This document shows positions 8,868 to 17,481 of a DNA stretch of 64,000 nucleotides, one piece after another; the stretch's first letter is position 1, and each line of letters starts with the position of its first letter. The DNA comes from Streptomyces ferrugineus (GTDB lineage: Bacteria > Actinomycetota > Actinomycetes > Streptomycetales > Streptomycetaceae). The stretch is taken from contig NZ_CP063373.1 of NCBI RefSeq assembly GCF_015160855.1, forward strand, positions 6,510,001 to 6,574,000, in the 5' to 3' direction. A model generated the notes under the pieces. That model saw only the letters and a list, made by a program, of their open reading frames with translations, was not told the origin of the DNA and made no database searches. The translations under genes were made by a program, and so were the position numbers.

Positions 8868-9514
8868 CAGCGGGTCCTCGTGAAGACGTGGAAGCCGACC
8901 CGGTTCTCCCGGAAGCCGTACGGCCTGGAGAGGGTGTGCCGCAGGCCGAGCGGCTCGAGTTCGGCGCGGTAGGCGGTGAGCGGGCGGTGCACGATGTGGG
9001 CGCCGCGGGGTGTGCGACGGCCGGTGTCCTCGTCGGTGACGATCAGCCGGCCGGCGACGCGGACGAGGGAGGCGAGGTTGCGCAGCCCGGCCGCCCACTC
9101 CTCGTCGTCCGGCACGTGGAACAGGACGTCCACGCAGACCACGGTGTCGTACGGCCAGGCACTGCGCCACTCGTCGAGCGTGGCGACGGCGTAGCGCGGG
9201 CCGCCGCCCCGGTCGCGGGCGTGGTCGACGGCGGTCGCACTGGCGTCGAAGGCGTCGACCCGATGGCCGCAGCGGGCCAGGGCGCGCGCGAAGTGGCCCT
9301 TGCCGCAGCCGGCGTCGAGCACGAACAGGGGGGCGGTGGGGCTGGACAGGTCGCCGATGAGCGAGAGCAGGGTGCCGAGCCGCTGGGCGTAGAAGAGCTC
9401 GTTGCCGGCGCGGTCGAGCCCGATGTGCCCGCCCGAGGTCAGCTCGTCGTGCTCGGCGTGGCGGGCCTCCCAGTACGCCCGCGCGCTGTCGCGCGGCATC
9501 GTCCGGTCAGCCAT
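8867..9514 (-). CDS. class I SAM-dependent methyltransferase
   Basis: A 215-aa protein with the AdoMet-binding motif FVLDAGCGKGHFARAL (about residues 64-79), the acidic residue after strand 2 (VDAFDAS), and motif VVCVDVLFHVPDDEEW typical of small-molecule methyltransferases. Its start overlaps the end of the epimerase gene by 8 bp and its end overlaps the next gene, so it belongs to the polysaccharide operon. Methylation of a sugar or of the growing polymer is likely; the acceptor is not readable from the sequence. Confidence 0.8.
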   Translation of the reverse strand: MADRTMPRDSARAYWEARHAEHDELTSGGHIGLDRAGNELFYAQRLGTLLSLIGDLSSPTAPLFVLDAGCGKGHFARALARCGHRVDAFDASATAVDHARDRGGGPRYAVATLDEWRSAWPYDTVVCVDVLFHVPDDEEWAAGLRNLASLVRVAGRLIVTDEDTGRRTPRGAHIVHRPLTAYRAELEPLGLRHTLSRPYGFRENRVGFHVFTRTR

Positions 9515-10595
9515 GGCGCTCCAGCCACCCGGTGATCACGCGGGCGATCCGGCCGCCCGCCCGGCCGTCCCACAGGGGCGGTCCCTCCGGGGGCGCCGCT
9601 CCCCCGCCGTCCAGCAGCTTGCGCAGCGCGGGCACCAGTTCCCCGTGCCGGACCAGCCGGTTGGTGCCGTGGGTGACCGTGACCGGGCGCTCGGTCGTGG
9701 TGCGCAGGGTCAGACACGGCACGCCCAGAACGGTCGTCTCCTCCTGGACGCCGCCCGAGTCGGTGATCACCGCGGCGGCACCGCGCACCAGGCTCATGAA
9801 CTCGACGTAGCCCAGCGGATCGAGGAGGTGGACGCCCGGCGTGTCCGCCAGGCCCGCCGCGCTCAGCGCCGCCCGGCCGCGCGGGTGCAGCGGTACGACG
9901 AGGTCGAGGTGGCGGGCGGCGTCGGCCAGGACGCGGGCGGCGGCCGCGGCGGACTGGGGGTCGTCGACGTTGGCGGGCCGGTGCAGGGTGACGACGCCGT
10001 AGCGCTCGGGCAGCCGGTGTGCGGCGCGGGCGCCGGCCGCGTCGAACTGCTCCAGATGGGTGAGCAGGGTGTCGATCATCGGGTTGCCGACGAGGTGGAT
10101 CCGCTCGGCGGCGACGCCCTCGCGGGCGAGATGGCCGACGGCCTCGGGGCTCGTGGCGAACAGCAGCTCCGCCAACTGGTCGACCAGACGCCGGTTGACC
10201 TCCTCCGGCATCGCCATGTCGAAGCTGCGCAGGCCCGCTTCGACATGCGCGACCGGGACGCCGAGCTTGGCGGCGACGAGCGCGGCGGCCAGCGTCGAGT
10301 TCACGTCGCCGTACACCGTGACCAGGGCGGGGGCGCGGGCGGCGAGCTCGCCCTCCAGGGCGACCAGGAGGTCGGCGGTCTGGCGGGCGTGGCTGCCGGA
10401 GCCCACGCCGAGGTCGGTGTCGGGTCGGGGCAGGCCGAGTTGCCGGAAGAAGATGTCCGACATGCGTGCGTCGTAGTGCTGGCCGGTGTGGACCAGCACC
10501 TGGTCGCAGCCTGCCGCGCCGAGGGCGGCGACGACCGGTGCGGCCTTGACGAAGTTCGGCCGGGTGCCGACGACGTGGAGTACGCAGCCGTTCAT
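9507..10595 (-). CDS. wecB: UDP-N-acetylglucosamine 2-epimerase (non-hydrolysing)
   Basis: Converts UDP-GlcNAc to UDP-ManNAc in the cytoplasm. It is 362 aa, the normal family length. Motifs include GTRPNFVKAAPV at the N-terminus, HTGQHYD, VYGDVNSTLAAALVA, HVEAGLRSFD, PEEVNRR, VVTLHRPANVD, and the C-terminal UDP-site motif ITDSGGVQEE. It is the first gene of the minus-strand operon and is divergent from the glycosyltransferase and dehydrogenase genes. With the dehydrogenase at 12113 it supplies UDP-ManNAcA for a surface polymer. Confidence 0.93.
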   Translation of the reverse strand: MNGCVLHVVGTRPNFVKAAPVVAALGAAGCDQVLVHTGQHYDARMSDIFFRQLGLPRPDTDLGVGSGSHARQTADLLVALEGELAARAPALVTVYGDVNSTLAAALVAAKLGVPVAHVEAGLRSFDMAMPEEVNRRLVDQLAELLFATSPEAVGHLAREGVAAERIHLVGNPMIDTLLTHLEQFDAAGARAAHRLPERYGVVTLHRPANVDDPQSAAAAARVLADAARHLDLVVPLHPRGRAALSAAGLADTPGVHLLDPLGYVEFMSLVRGAAAVITDSGGVQEETTVLGVPCLTLRTTTERPVTVTHGTNRLVRHGELVPALRKLLDGGGAAPPEGPPLWDGRAGGRIARVITGWLERHG

Positions 10596-10645
10596 GGTGC
10601 TTCACCGCCTGGGTCCGATGGCTCGGTCAGGAATATCTTTGCCAT

Positions 10646-12106
10646 ATGTCCAGAAATGTGCCGCTTGCCCTTAGTCTCGCCGCCTCGGTGGCCGTTGGCG
10701 AACTGCGTCAGGATCCGCGGCGGGCGGCGCTGCTCGCGGTGCGGCTGCTGCCGGGAGGCGCGCGGCGCCGGCTGCGGCCGTTCGAACGGCGGGTCGCCGG
10801 GCGTGCTCGTGCCGCGGGGCCGGTGGCGACACCGTCCGCCGCCCGGGTGCCCGCACCCACGGGCCGACCGTTCCGTCCCGTGCCCGATCGGGTGCTCCAT
10901 CTGGTCACCAACGGGCTGCCGTTCCGGCACGCCGGTTACACCGTGCGCACGCAGAAGCTCGCCGAGGCCCAACTGGCGGCCGGGCTCGACCCGCATGTCG
11001 TGACGCGGATCGGGTTCCCGGTGACGGCGGGCGTGCTGGACGCCCGCCCCACGCAGTACGTGGGCGGGGTACCGCAGCACCGGCTGCTGCCGCCGCGACT
11101 GCCGTACGGGCAGGGCCCGGCGCTGGCGCGCAACGCCGAGCTGGCCGCACGGCTGGTGGAGCGGCTGCGGCCCGCCGTACTGCATGCCGCGTCCGACCAC
11201 GGCAACGGGCGGGTGGCCCTCGCCCTGCGGGAGACATTCGGACTTCCGGTGGTCTACGAGGTGCGGGGCTTCCTGGAGGAGACGTGGCTGACGCAGGCGC
11301 CGGGCCGGGGCCGGGACGACGAGACGTACCGGGCGCGGCGCGCCCTGGAGACGTACTGCATGCGCGAGGCCGATCTGGTGCTGACGCTGGGCGAGGCGAT
11401 GAAGGCCGAGATCGTGGGCCGGGGGGTGCCGGAGGAACGGGTGCTGATCGCGCCCAACGCCGTGGACGACGACTTCCTGGCCCCGCCGCCGGACGGAGCC
11501 GCGCTGCGTGCCCGGCTCGGCATCGCCGCGGACGAGCTCGTCGTGGGCACGGTCGGCAGTCTCACCCCGCTCGAGGGCATCGGCACATTGCTCCATGCGG
11601 GTGAAGAGCTACGGCGGCGTGGTGTGCCGCTGCGGTTGCTGATCGTCGGGGACGGGCCGGCGCGTCCGGCGCTCGAGCGACTGGCCGCCCGGCTCGGCCT
11701 CGACGACGGGACGGCACTGTTCACCGGTCGCGTGCCGCATTCCCAAGTCCGGGAATTCCACGCCGTGTTGGACGTGTTCGCGGTGCCGCGCACCGACGAG
11801 CGGGTCTGCCATCTGGTGACTCCGCTCAAGCCCGTCGAGGCGATGGCGAGCGGTGTTCCGGTGGCGGCCAGTGACGTCGCCGCGCTCCGGGAACTGGTCG
11901 AACCGGAGGTGAGCGGGAGGCTGATCAAGGCCGAATCACCACATTCCTGGGCTGATGACCTCGAAATACTCCTTTACAGTCGAAAACGGCGCGCTGAGTG
12001 GGGAGCAGCAGCCCGCGCGATGGTCGCGCGTGACCGCACCTGGAAGCGGGTCGCCGCCACAACCCGTGAGGCGTACCGCACCCTTGGCAGCCTTGATGCG
12101 GGGTGA
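10646..12106 (+). CDS. GT4-family glycosyltransferase
   Basis: A 486-aa GT-B enzyme. A variable basic N-terminal extension of about 80 residues precedes the first Rossmann half (VLHLVTNGLPFRHAGYTVRT). The second half holds VGSLTPLEGIGTLLHA, LIVGDGPARPAL, VPHSQV, and the donor-site region VTPLKPVEAMASGVPVAASD with the usual E-x7-E-like geometry. It is the first plus-strand gene, with a divergent 50-bp promoter region shared with wecB and a 6-bp gap to the dehydrogenase gene. Probably adds a sugar to the ManNAcA-containing polymer. Confidence 0.85.
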   Translation: MSRNVPLALSLAASVAVGELRQDPRRAALLAVRLLPGGARRRLRPFERRVAGRARAAGPVATPSAARVPAPTGRPFRPVPDRVLHLVTNGLPFRHAGYTVRTQKLAEAQLAAGLDPHVVTRIGFPVTAGVLDARPTQYVGGVPQHRLLPPRLPYGQGPALARNAELAARLVERLRPAVLHAASDHGNGRVALALRETFGLPVVYEVRGFLEETWLTQAPGRGRDDETYRARRALETYCMREADLVLTLGEAMKAEIVGRGVPEERVLIAPNAVDDDFLAPPPDGAALRARLGIAADELVVGTVGSLTPLEGIGTLLHAGEELRRRGVPLRLLIVGDGPARPALERLAARLGLDDGTALFTGRVPHSQVREFHAVLDVFAVPRTDERVCHLVTPLKPVEAMASGVPVAASDVAALRELVEPEVSGRLIKAESPHSWADDLEILLYSRKRRAEWGAAARAMVARDRTWKRVAATTREAYRTLGSLDAG

Positions 12107-12112
12107 GTCCCT

Positions 12113-13417
12113 ATGCAGGTCGAACAGACCGGACCACTCGGGGAAGCAGAACGGCCCGACCACGTGGATCTCGCGGTGATCGGGCTCGGTTACGTCGGAC
12201 TGCCGCTCGCGCGTGAGGCGGCGTCGATCCGGCTGAAGGTGCTGGGCCTCGACCGCGACCCGCGGGTCGTGGAAGGGCTCAACACCGGGCACTCCCATGT
12301 CGACGACGTCTCCGACGAGGACGTCCGCCGGATGCTGGCGGCCGGGTTCGCGGCGTCCACGGACGACGCCTGTCTGGCCCGTGCGCAGGCGGTCGTCATC
12401 TGTGTGCCGACCCCGCTCGGCAAGGACGGCGGGCCCGACCTGGGCGCGGTCACCTCGGCCGCGCGGACCGTGGCGCGCCGGCTGCGGCCCGGACAGCTCG
12501 TCGTGCTGGAGTCGACCACCTATCCGGGGACGACCGAGGAGGTCGTACGGCCGCTCCTGGAGGAGTCGGGGCTGCGGGCCGGCGTGGACTTCGCGCTGGC
12601 GTTCTCGCCCGAGCGCATCGACCCCGGCAATACCGCACACGGCCTGCGCACCACGCCGAAGGTGGTCGGCGGCTGCACCCCGTCCTGTGCGGCGCGGGCG
12701 GTCGCCTTCTACGGCAAGCTCGTCGACACCGTCGTCCAGGCGAAGGGCACGCGCGAGGCCGAGATGGCCAAGCTGCTGGAGAACACCTACCGGCATGTGA
12801 ACATCGCCCTGGTCAACGAACTCGCCGTGATCAGCCACGAGTTGCATGTCGACCTGTGGGACGCCATCCGCTGCGCCGGCACGAAGCCCTTCGGGTTCCA
12901 GGCCTTCCGGCCCAGCCCCGGAGTCGGCGGGCACTGCATACCCATCGACCCCAACTACCTGTCGTACAAGGTGCGTTCGTCGCTCGGCTACGAGTTCCGG
13001 TTCGTGGAGCTGGCCCAGGAGATCAACCGGCGGATGCCGGAGTACGTGGTGCGCCGCGTCCAGGACCTGCTGAACACCGCGGGCCGGCCGCTGCACGGCT
13101 CCCGGGTGCTGCTGCTCGGGGTCACCTACAAGCCGGACGTGGCGGACCAGCGCGAGTCGCCGGCGGTGCCGGTGGCGCGGCTGCTGCGGGAGCGGGACGC
13201 CGAGGTCTCCTTCCACGATCCGTATGTGCGGCTGTGGTCGGTGGACGGGGTGAGCGTCCCGCGTGTCCCCGACGTCATGGCGGCGGTGCGCGAGCACGAG
13301 CTGACCATCCTGCTGCAGGACCACTCGGCCTACGACCTGCCGGCCCTCGGCGACGCGGCCCGGCTGCTGTTCGACACCCGGGGGCGGATCCTCCGGCCCG
13401 GGGTCGAGGTGCTGTGA
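12113..13417 (+). CDS. wecC: UDP-N-acetyl-D-mannosamine dehydrogenase
   Basis: A 434-aa nucleotide-sugar dehydrogenase that oxidises UDP-ManNAc to UDP-ManNAcA with two NAD+. The NAD site is VIGLGYVGLPLARE near residue 23. The substrate/catalytic motif is GVGGHCIPIDPNYL with the nucleophilic cysteine. ESTTYPGTTEEV, FSPERIDPGN and the C-terminal domain start (LLGVTYKPDVADQRESPA) all fit the family. A related UDP-GlcNAc or UDP-glucose dehydrogenase is possible, but the epimerase neighbour supports the ManNAc assignment. Confidence 0.88.
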   Translation: MQVEQTGPLGEAERPDHVDLAVIGLGYVGLPLAREAASIRLKVLGLDRDPRVVEGLNTGHSHVDDVSDEDVRRMLAAGFAASTDDACLARAQAVVICVPTPLGKDGGPDLGAVTSAARTVARRLRPGQLVVLESTTYPGTTEEVVRPLLEESGLRAGVDFALAFSPERIDPGNTAHGLRTTPKVVGGCTPSCAARAVAFYGKLVDTVVQAKGTREAEMAKLLENTYRHVNIALVNELAVISHELHVDLWDAIRCAGTKPFGFQAFRPSPGVGGHCIPIDPNYLSYKVRSSLGYEFRFVELAQEINRRMPEYVVRRVQDLLNTAGRPLHGSRVLLLGVTYKPDVADQRESPAVPVARLLRERDAEVSFHDPYVRLWSVDGVSVPRVPDVMAAVREHELTILLQDHSAYDLPALGDAARLLFDTRGRILRPGVEVL

Positions 13418-13439
13418 CCGGCCCCTTTCTCGCGGCCGT

Positions 13440-13469
13440 CGTTCTCGGGGCAGTCGTTCTCGGGGCAGT
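13440..13469 (+). repeat. 15-bp tandem duplication
   Basis: The unit CGTTCTCGGGGCAGT occurs twice back to back in the 70-bp gap between the dehydrogenase and the next glycosyltransferase gene. It probably arose by slippage; no function is evident. Confidence 0.75.
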
Positions 13470-13487
13470 CGAAAGGTACGTGCTCTG

Positions 13488-14675
13488 ATGCGGATACTCG
13501 TCGTCACCGTCGTCCACCACCCCGAGGACGCGCGGATCCTGCACCGGGAGATCGCCGCCCTGCGGCAGCACGGCCACCGGGTCGTGTACGCCGCTCCCTT
13601 CGCCGCTCGGGAAGTGGCGCCTCGACCGTACGTCGAGGGCATCGACCTGCCGCGGGCCGCCGGCCGGGACCGCCGGTCGGCGCTGCGCGCGGCCCGCGCC
13701 CTGCTGGCCGAGCGGGGACCCCAGGCCGACGTCGTCCTGCTGCACGACCCGGAGCTGCTGCTCGCCCTGCCCGGCACCCTGCGCCGCTGGCGGCGCGACG
13801 GGCACGCACCGGTCACCGTGTGGGACGTGCACGAGGACACCGCGGCGGCGCTGGTGATGAAGCGCTGGCTGCCCCGGCCGCTGCGGCCGCCGCTGCGGCT
13901 GGCCGTACGGGCGGCGGAGCGGCTGGCGGAGCGGCAGCTGCGGCTGCTCCTGGCCGAGGACGCCTACCAGCGGCGCTTCCGCCGCCCGCACCCCGTGGTC
14001 GCCAACCTCGCGACGGTGCCGCCGGAGCCGCCCGAGCCGCCGGGTGACGAGCGGGTCGTCTACCTCGGGCACCTGTCGCGGGCGCGGGGCGCGCCGGAGC
14101 TGATCGAGACGGCACGGCTGCTCACCCCGGACTTCCGGGTCGAGGTGATCGGCGGGGCGGACCCCGACATGCGGGGCCCGCTCACCGAGGCCGACCGGGA
14201 GGGCGTGCTGCGCTGGCACGGCTATCTGCCCAACGACCGCGCCCTCGCCCTGCTCTCCGGCAGCGTGGCCGGCCTCTCCCTCCTGCGCGACCAGGCCAAC
14301 TACCGCCACTCACGGCCCACCAAGGCCGTGGAGTACATGGCACACGGTGTCCCCGTGGTGACCACGCCGACCCCGCTCGCGGCCGAGCTGATCGAACGCT
14401 ACGGCTGCGGCCTGGTCGTCCCCTACGAGGATCCGGCCACCGCGGCCCAGGCCGTACGGCATCTGCGCGCCGACCGCCAGCTGCGCCGCCGCGCGGCCAG
14501 CCGCGGCTGGGAGGCGGCGCTCTCCGACCTCAACTGGGCCGATCGGGCGACGGAGTTCGTGATGTGCCTGGAGTCCTGGGCGAAGGAGGCGTCCGCGAGC
14601 CGGACTACGGCCGGGCGTTCGACCAGCCCCGCCGGCACAGCACCAGCCGGTAGCCGTCCGGGTCCGCGATCGTGA
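13488..14675 (+). CDS. GT4-family glycosyltransferase
   Basis: A 395-aa GT-B enzyme. It opens with ILVVTVVHHPEDARILHREI, typical of GT4 enzymes that act on exopolysaccharides, and later has VYLGHLSRARGAPELIETA and SRPTKAVEYMAHGVPVVTT (donor-site glutamate in KAVEYM). Third plus-strand gene of the polysaccharide island. Its last 71 bp overlap the 3' end of the disrupted VOC gene on the other strand, so the final 20 or so residues (SRTTAGRSTSPAGTAPAG) are probably a non-conserved tail. Confidence 0.85.
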   Translation: MRILVVTVVHHPEDARILHREIAALRQHGHRVVYAAPFAAREVAPRPYVEGIDLPRAAGRDRRSALRAARALLAERGPQADVVLLHDPELLLALPGTLRRWRRDGHAPVTVWDVHEDTAAALVMKRWLPRPLRPPLRLAVRAAERLAERQLRLLLAEDAYQRRFRRPHPVVANLATVPPEPPEPPGDERVVYLGHLSRARGAPELIETARLLTPDFRVEVIGGADPDMRGPLTEADREGVLRWHGYLPNDRALALLSGSVAGLSLLRDQANYRHSRPTKAVEYMAHGVPVVTTPTPLAAELIERYGCGLVVPYEDPATAAQAVRHLRADRQLRRRAASRGWEAALSDLNWADRATEFVMCLESWAKEASASRTTAGRSTSPAGTAPAGSRPGPRS

Positions 14676-15185
14676 CGCCCCATTCGTTCCAGTAGGGGTT
14701 GGGTGAGGGGACCCGCTTGCCGCCGTGTTCCTCCAGCCGGGCGACGACGTCGTCCGGCACGCGGCCGTCGACGTAGACGACGAGAAGGTCCTCCTCGGTC
14801 GGCCGGGGTTCGACGGGGTGGGCGGGCTCGTGGACTGGGGGTGTGTTGAAGGTCCCGTGCGGTGCCCGTGGTGTTCGGTGCGTGCCCTCGGCGTGCCGGA
14901 CGAAGGCCCTTGTAGCGGAGCTACTTGGGCCTTTGGCCGGTGCGGCGAGGGTGCGTGCCGGGCGCCGCGGGTGCTGTGCGGGACCTTCAACACACCCCCT
15001 GGTTCCAGATGCCAGTCGGCGTCCGGCCAGCCGAGCATGAGCAGATCGTGCCCACCGGGTTCGGGGCCGCCCTCCGCCCGCCACACCACACCGAGTCCCA
15101 GCCCCTCGCCCCAGAAGCGCTCCGCCGCGGCGAGGTCGCGGGACGGGCGGGCGATGCGGATGTGACTGCGGCCGTTGAGCGGCAT
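14605..15185 (-). pseudogene. VOC/glyoxalase-family gene disrupted by a palindromic element
   Basis: The start at 15185 follows GGAGGGCACC. The frame reads MPLNGRSHIRIARPSRDLAA and on to DADWHLEP, then meets the 161-bp element (14838-14998) and is thrown out of frame. The C-terminal half resumes in another frame as VHEPAHPVEPRPTEEDLL up to CRRGWSNARP. Removing the element plus one CAG target copy (164 bp) restores a continuous 138-aa VOC protein, the normal family length. The function was probably a small-molecule-binding or lyase/dioxygenase-type VOC protein; it is now inactive. Confidence 0.88.
14838..14998. mobile_element. palindromic MITE-like element, copy 2, inserted in the VOC gene
   Basis: 161 bp with inverted ends GGGGTGTGTTGAAGGTCCCG and complement. 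It is flanked by a 3-bp direct repeat CTG at 14835-14837 and 14999-15001 on the plus strand, as expected for a target-site duplication. Inside are a second hairpin (AAGGCCC...GGGCCTT and GTAGC...GCTAC) and blocks shared with copy 1. It has no coding capacity, so it would need a transposase acting in trans. Confidence 0.85.
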
Positions 15186-15422
15186 GGTGCCCTCCATTTG
15201 GCGTCCTGTGCTGCGTCGATCCGCTCGGCAGCGTAGGCAGGTCAAGTGCGCCCAGGCCATCGGCCTTCAGCCCTCCGCCCCGCGCCCTAAGCCCTCCCGC
15301 CTGTCGCACTCCCCGTTGACAGGTGACGTTTCACGCAAGAACATCGGCCGGAACGAGCAGAAAAGAACAGCGCTGCGGCACAGCGACCCATGGCTCTCCC
15401 GTTCTCCCGCAGAAGGACATGA

Positions 15423-17480
15423 GTGGTGCGCATCTTTTCCCGCAAGTTGGGCCGCCTGCTGGCCTGCGCCCTCACGGTGGCGCTGCTGCCGTCGACCGCC
15501 CAGGGCTCACCGGAGTCGGACGCGACGACAACGGTCTCCGAGTCGCGTGGCACGGTGACCCTCGACACCCCGGGCTACTCCGTCTCGATCTCCGGCCGCA
15601 CCGGCGGCCAACTCGCCCTGACGACCCGGAGATCGGGCCGCACCGTGCTGGCCACCGGTCCCGAAGCCCTCCGCTTCCGCACCGGCGACACCTGGCAGCA
15701 CACCACGCGGCTCACCGACTGGAGCTGGCGGGGCGGCGTGCTCACTCTGACGGCGGACACCACCCTCGCGGGCGCCCGGATCGAGGCCCGTCTGACCCCG
15801 GCCCCCGACCGCTACCGACTCGACTGGGACGTCACCGGCGCCGAGGCCACCGAGCTCGGCCTCACCTACGACCTCTCCTCCGCCGGCCACTGGTACGGCC
15901 ACGGCGAGACCGCCACCACCTCCGACGGCCCGTACACCGACCAGCCCTGGCCGCTGGACGCGGGGCGGGTCGAGGCGGAGGACTTCAGCGCGGCGTCGTA
16001 CCAGATGGTGGACCCCTTCTGGTTCACGGCGAGTTCGGCCGGCCTGTACGTCGACACCGGCGACACGATGGACGTGTCCCTCAACGCGGCCGGCGACGGG
16101 CTCGGCCGCTTCACGGTCGAGTCGGGGTCGACGTACCGGGCGACGGTGTTCGTGGAGTCGACCCCGCGCGCCGTGTACCGCGACTACATCGGCATCGTCG
16201 GCAAGCCGCGCCAGAGCGACGCGACCTACGAGCAGTACGCCAAGCCGCTGTGGAACTCCTGGGCGCAGTTCTACACGAAGGTCGATCAGGAGAAGATCCT
16301 GGACTACGCGACCGACCTGCACGACAACGGACTCGAGGGTCACACCGTCCAGCTCGACGACAAGTGGGAGTCGAACTACGGCAACATGACCTTCGACCCG
16401 AAGGCCTATCCCGACCCCAGGGCGATGTCCGACCGGATCCACGACCTCGGCTACGACTTCGGCCTCTGGGTCACCCTCTGGATCAACCTCGACTCGACGA
16501 ACTACCGGTACGCGGCGGACCGCGACTACCTGCTCCGGGACGCCGCCGACCCCACCAAGCCCTGCACGGTCACCTGGTGGAACGGCACGGCCGGCATCGT
16601 CGACCTCGCCAACCCCGAGGCGAGGGCCTGGTACCAGGGCAACCTCCGGAAGCTGATGGACACCTACCGGGTCGACGGCCTGAAGTTCGACACCCGCTTC
16701 TTCGACGACCACTGCGCGGGCCGCGACGGCCACACCCGCACCGACTACCAGCGCCTGGGCTCCGAACTCGCCGACGCCTACGACCTCCAGGGCGCCGGCA
16801 TCCGGGTGCACTGGAGCAGGGCAGCGCACGAGTCCGGCTTCGTCACCCGGCAGATCGACAAGGGGACCGGCTGGAACTCCCTGAAGGCGTCCGTCACCCA
16901 GAACCTCGCCCTGTCCACGATCGGCTACCCCTTCGTCGAGACGGACATGATCGGCGGCTCCCTCAGCCAGCCCGCCCCGACGAAGGAGGTCCTGGTGCGC
17001 TGGGCGCAGTCGGCGTCGTACATGCCGCTGATGTACGCCTCCATCTCCCCCGTGGACACGATCGACCCGACGACGGGCCAGAAGGTGGACTACGACGAGG
17101 AGACCGTGGCTCTGTACCGGGAGTCGATCGCCCGTCACGAGCGACTCGCGCCGTACATCTGGGACCAGGTCCAGCACACCCTGGAGACCGGCGACCCGAT
17201 CATGCGCCCCCTGTTCTTCGACTTCCCGCAGGACGAGGCGGGTTACACGATCGACGACGAGTGGATGCTCGGCCCTGCGGTGCTCGCGGCGCCCAACCTC
17301 ACCGCGTCCGCGTCGCGCGACATCCATCTGCCGCCCGGCACCTGGTACGACGTCAGCCGCGGCCGGACGATCAAGGGCCCGGCGACACTCGAGTCGTACC
17401 CGACCCCGCTCGCCGTCACTCCCGCGTTCGTGAACCTGCGCGCCAAGGGCGCCGACCGGGCGCTGCGGGCACTGCGCTAG
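15423..17480 (+). CDS. secreted glycoside hydrolase family 31
   Basis: A 685-aa alpha-glycosidase-type enzyme. The N-terminus (MVRIFSRKLGRLLACALTVALLPSTAQG) is a Sec signal peptide with a cut expected after AQG. The beta-sandwich N-domain is followed by a catalytic barrel with VQLDDKWE (about 315), FGLWVTLWINLDS, and the nucleophile region VDGLKFDTRFF (about 420) with the K-x-D form. GYPFVETDMIGG marks the later barrel. The start is one of two adjacent GTG codons (15423 or 15426) after AGAAGGAC. Its TAG stop lies inside the IS481 target duplication, so the gene is intact. Substrate not assignable. Confidence 0.88.
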   Translation: MVRIFSRKLGRLLACALTVALLPSTAQGSPESDATTTVSESRGTVTLDTPGYSVSISGRTGGQLALTTRRSGRTVLATGPEALRFRTGDTWQHTTRLTDWSWRGGVLTLTADTTLAGARIEARLTPAPDRYRLDWDVTGAEATELGLTYDLSSAGHWYGHGETATTSDGPYTDQPWPLDAGRVEAEDFSAASYQMVDPFWFTASSAGLYVDTGDTMDVSLNAAGDGLGRFTVESGSTYRATVFVESTPRAVYRDYIGIVGKPRQSDATYEQYAKPLWNSWAQFYTKVDQEKILDYATDLHDNGLEGHTVQLDDKWESNYGNMTFDPKAYPDPRAMSDRIHDLGYDFGLWVTLWINLDSTNYRYAADRDYLLRDAADPTKPCTVTWWNGTAGIVDLANPEARAWYQGNLRKLMDTYRVDGLKFDTRFFDDHCAGRDGHTRTDYQRLGSELADAYDLQGAGIRVHWSRAAHESGFVTRQIDKGTGWNSLKASVTQNLALSTIGYPFVETDMIGGSLSQPAPTKEVLVRWAQSASYMPLMYASISPVDTIDPTTGQKVDYDEETVALYRESIARHERLAPYIWDQVQHTLETGDPIMRPLFFDFPQDEAGYTIDDEWMLGPAVLAAPNLTASASRDIHLPPGTWYDVSRGRTIKGPATLESYPTPLAVTPAFVNLRAKGADRALRALR

Positions 17481-17481
17481 C

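Noticed and set aside
14605..15260. Two separate small genes for the halves of the VOC protein
   Set aside because: Exact frame restoration after removing the element and one target repeat shows a single disrupted gene.
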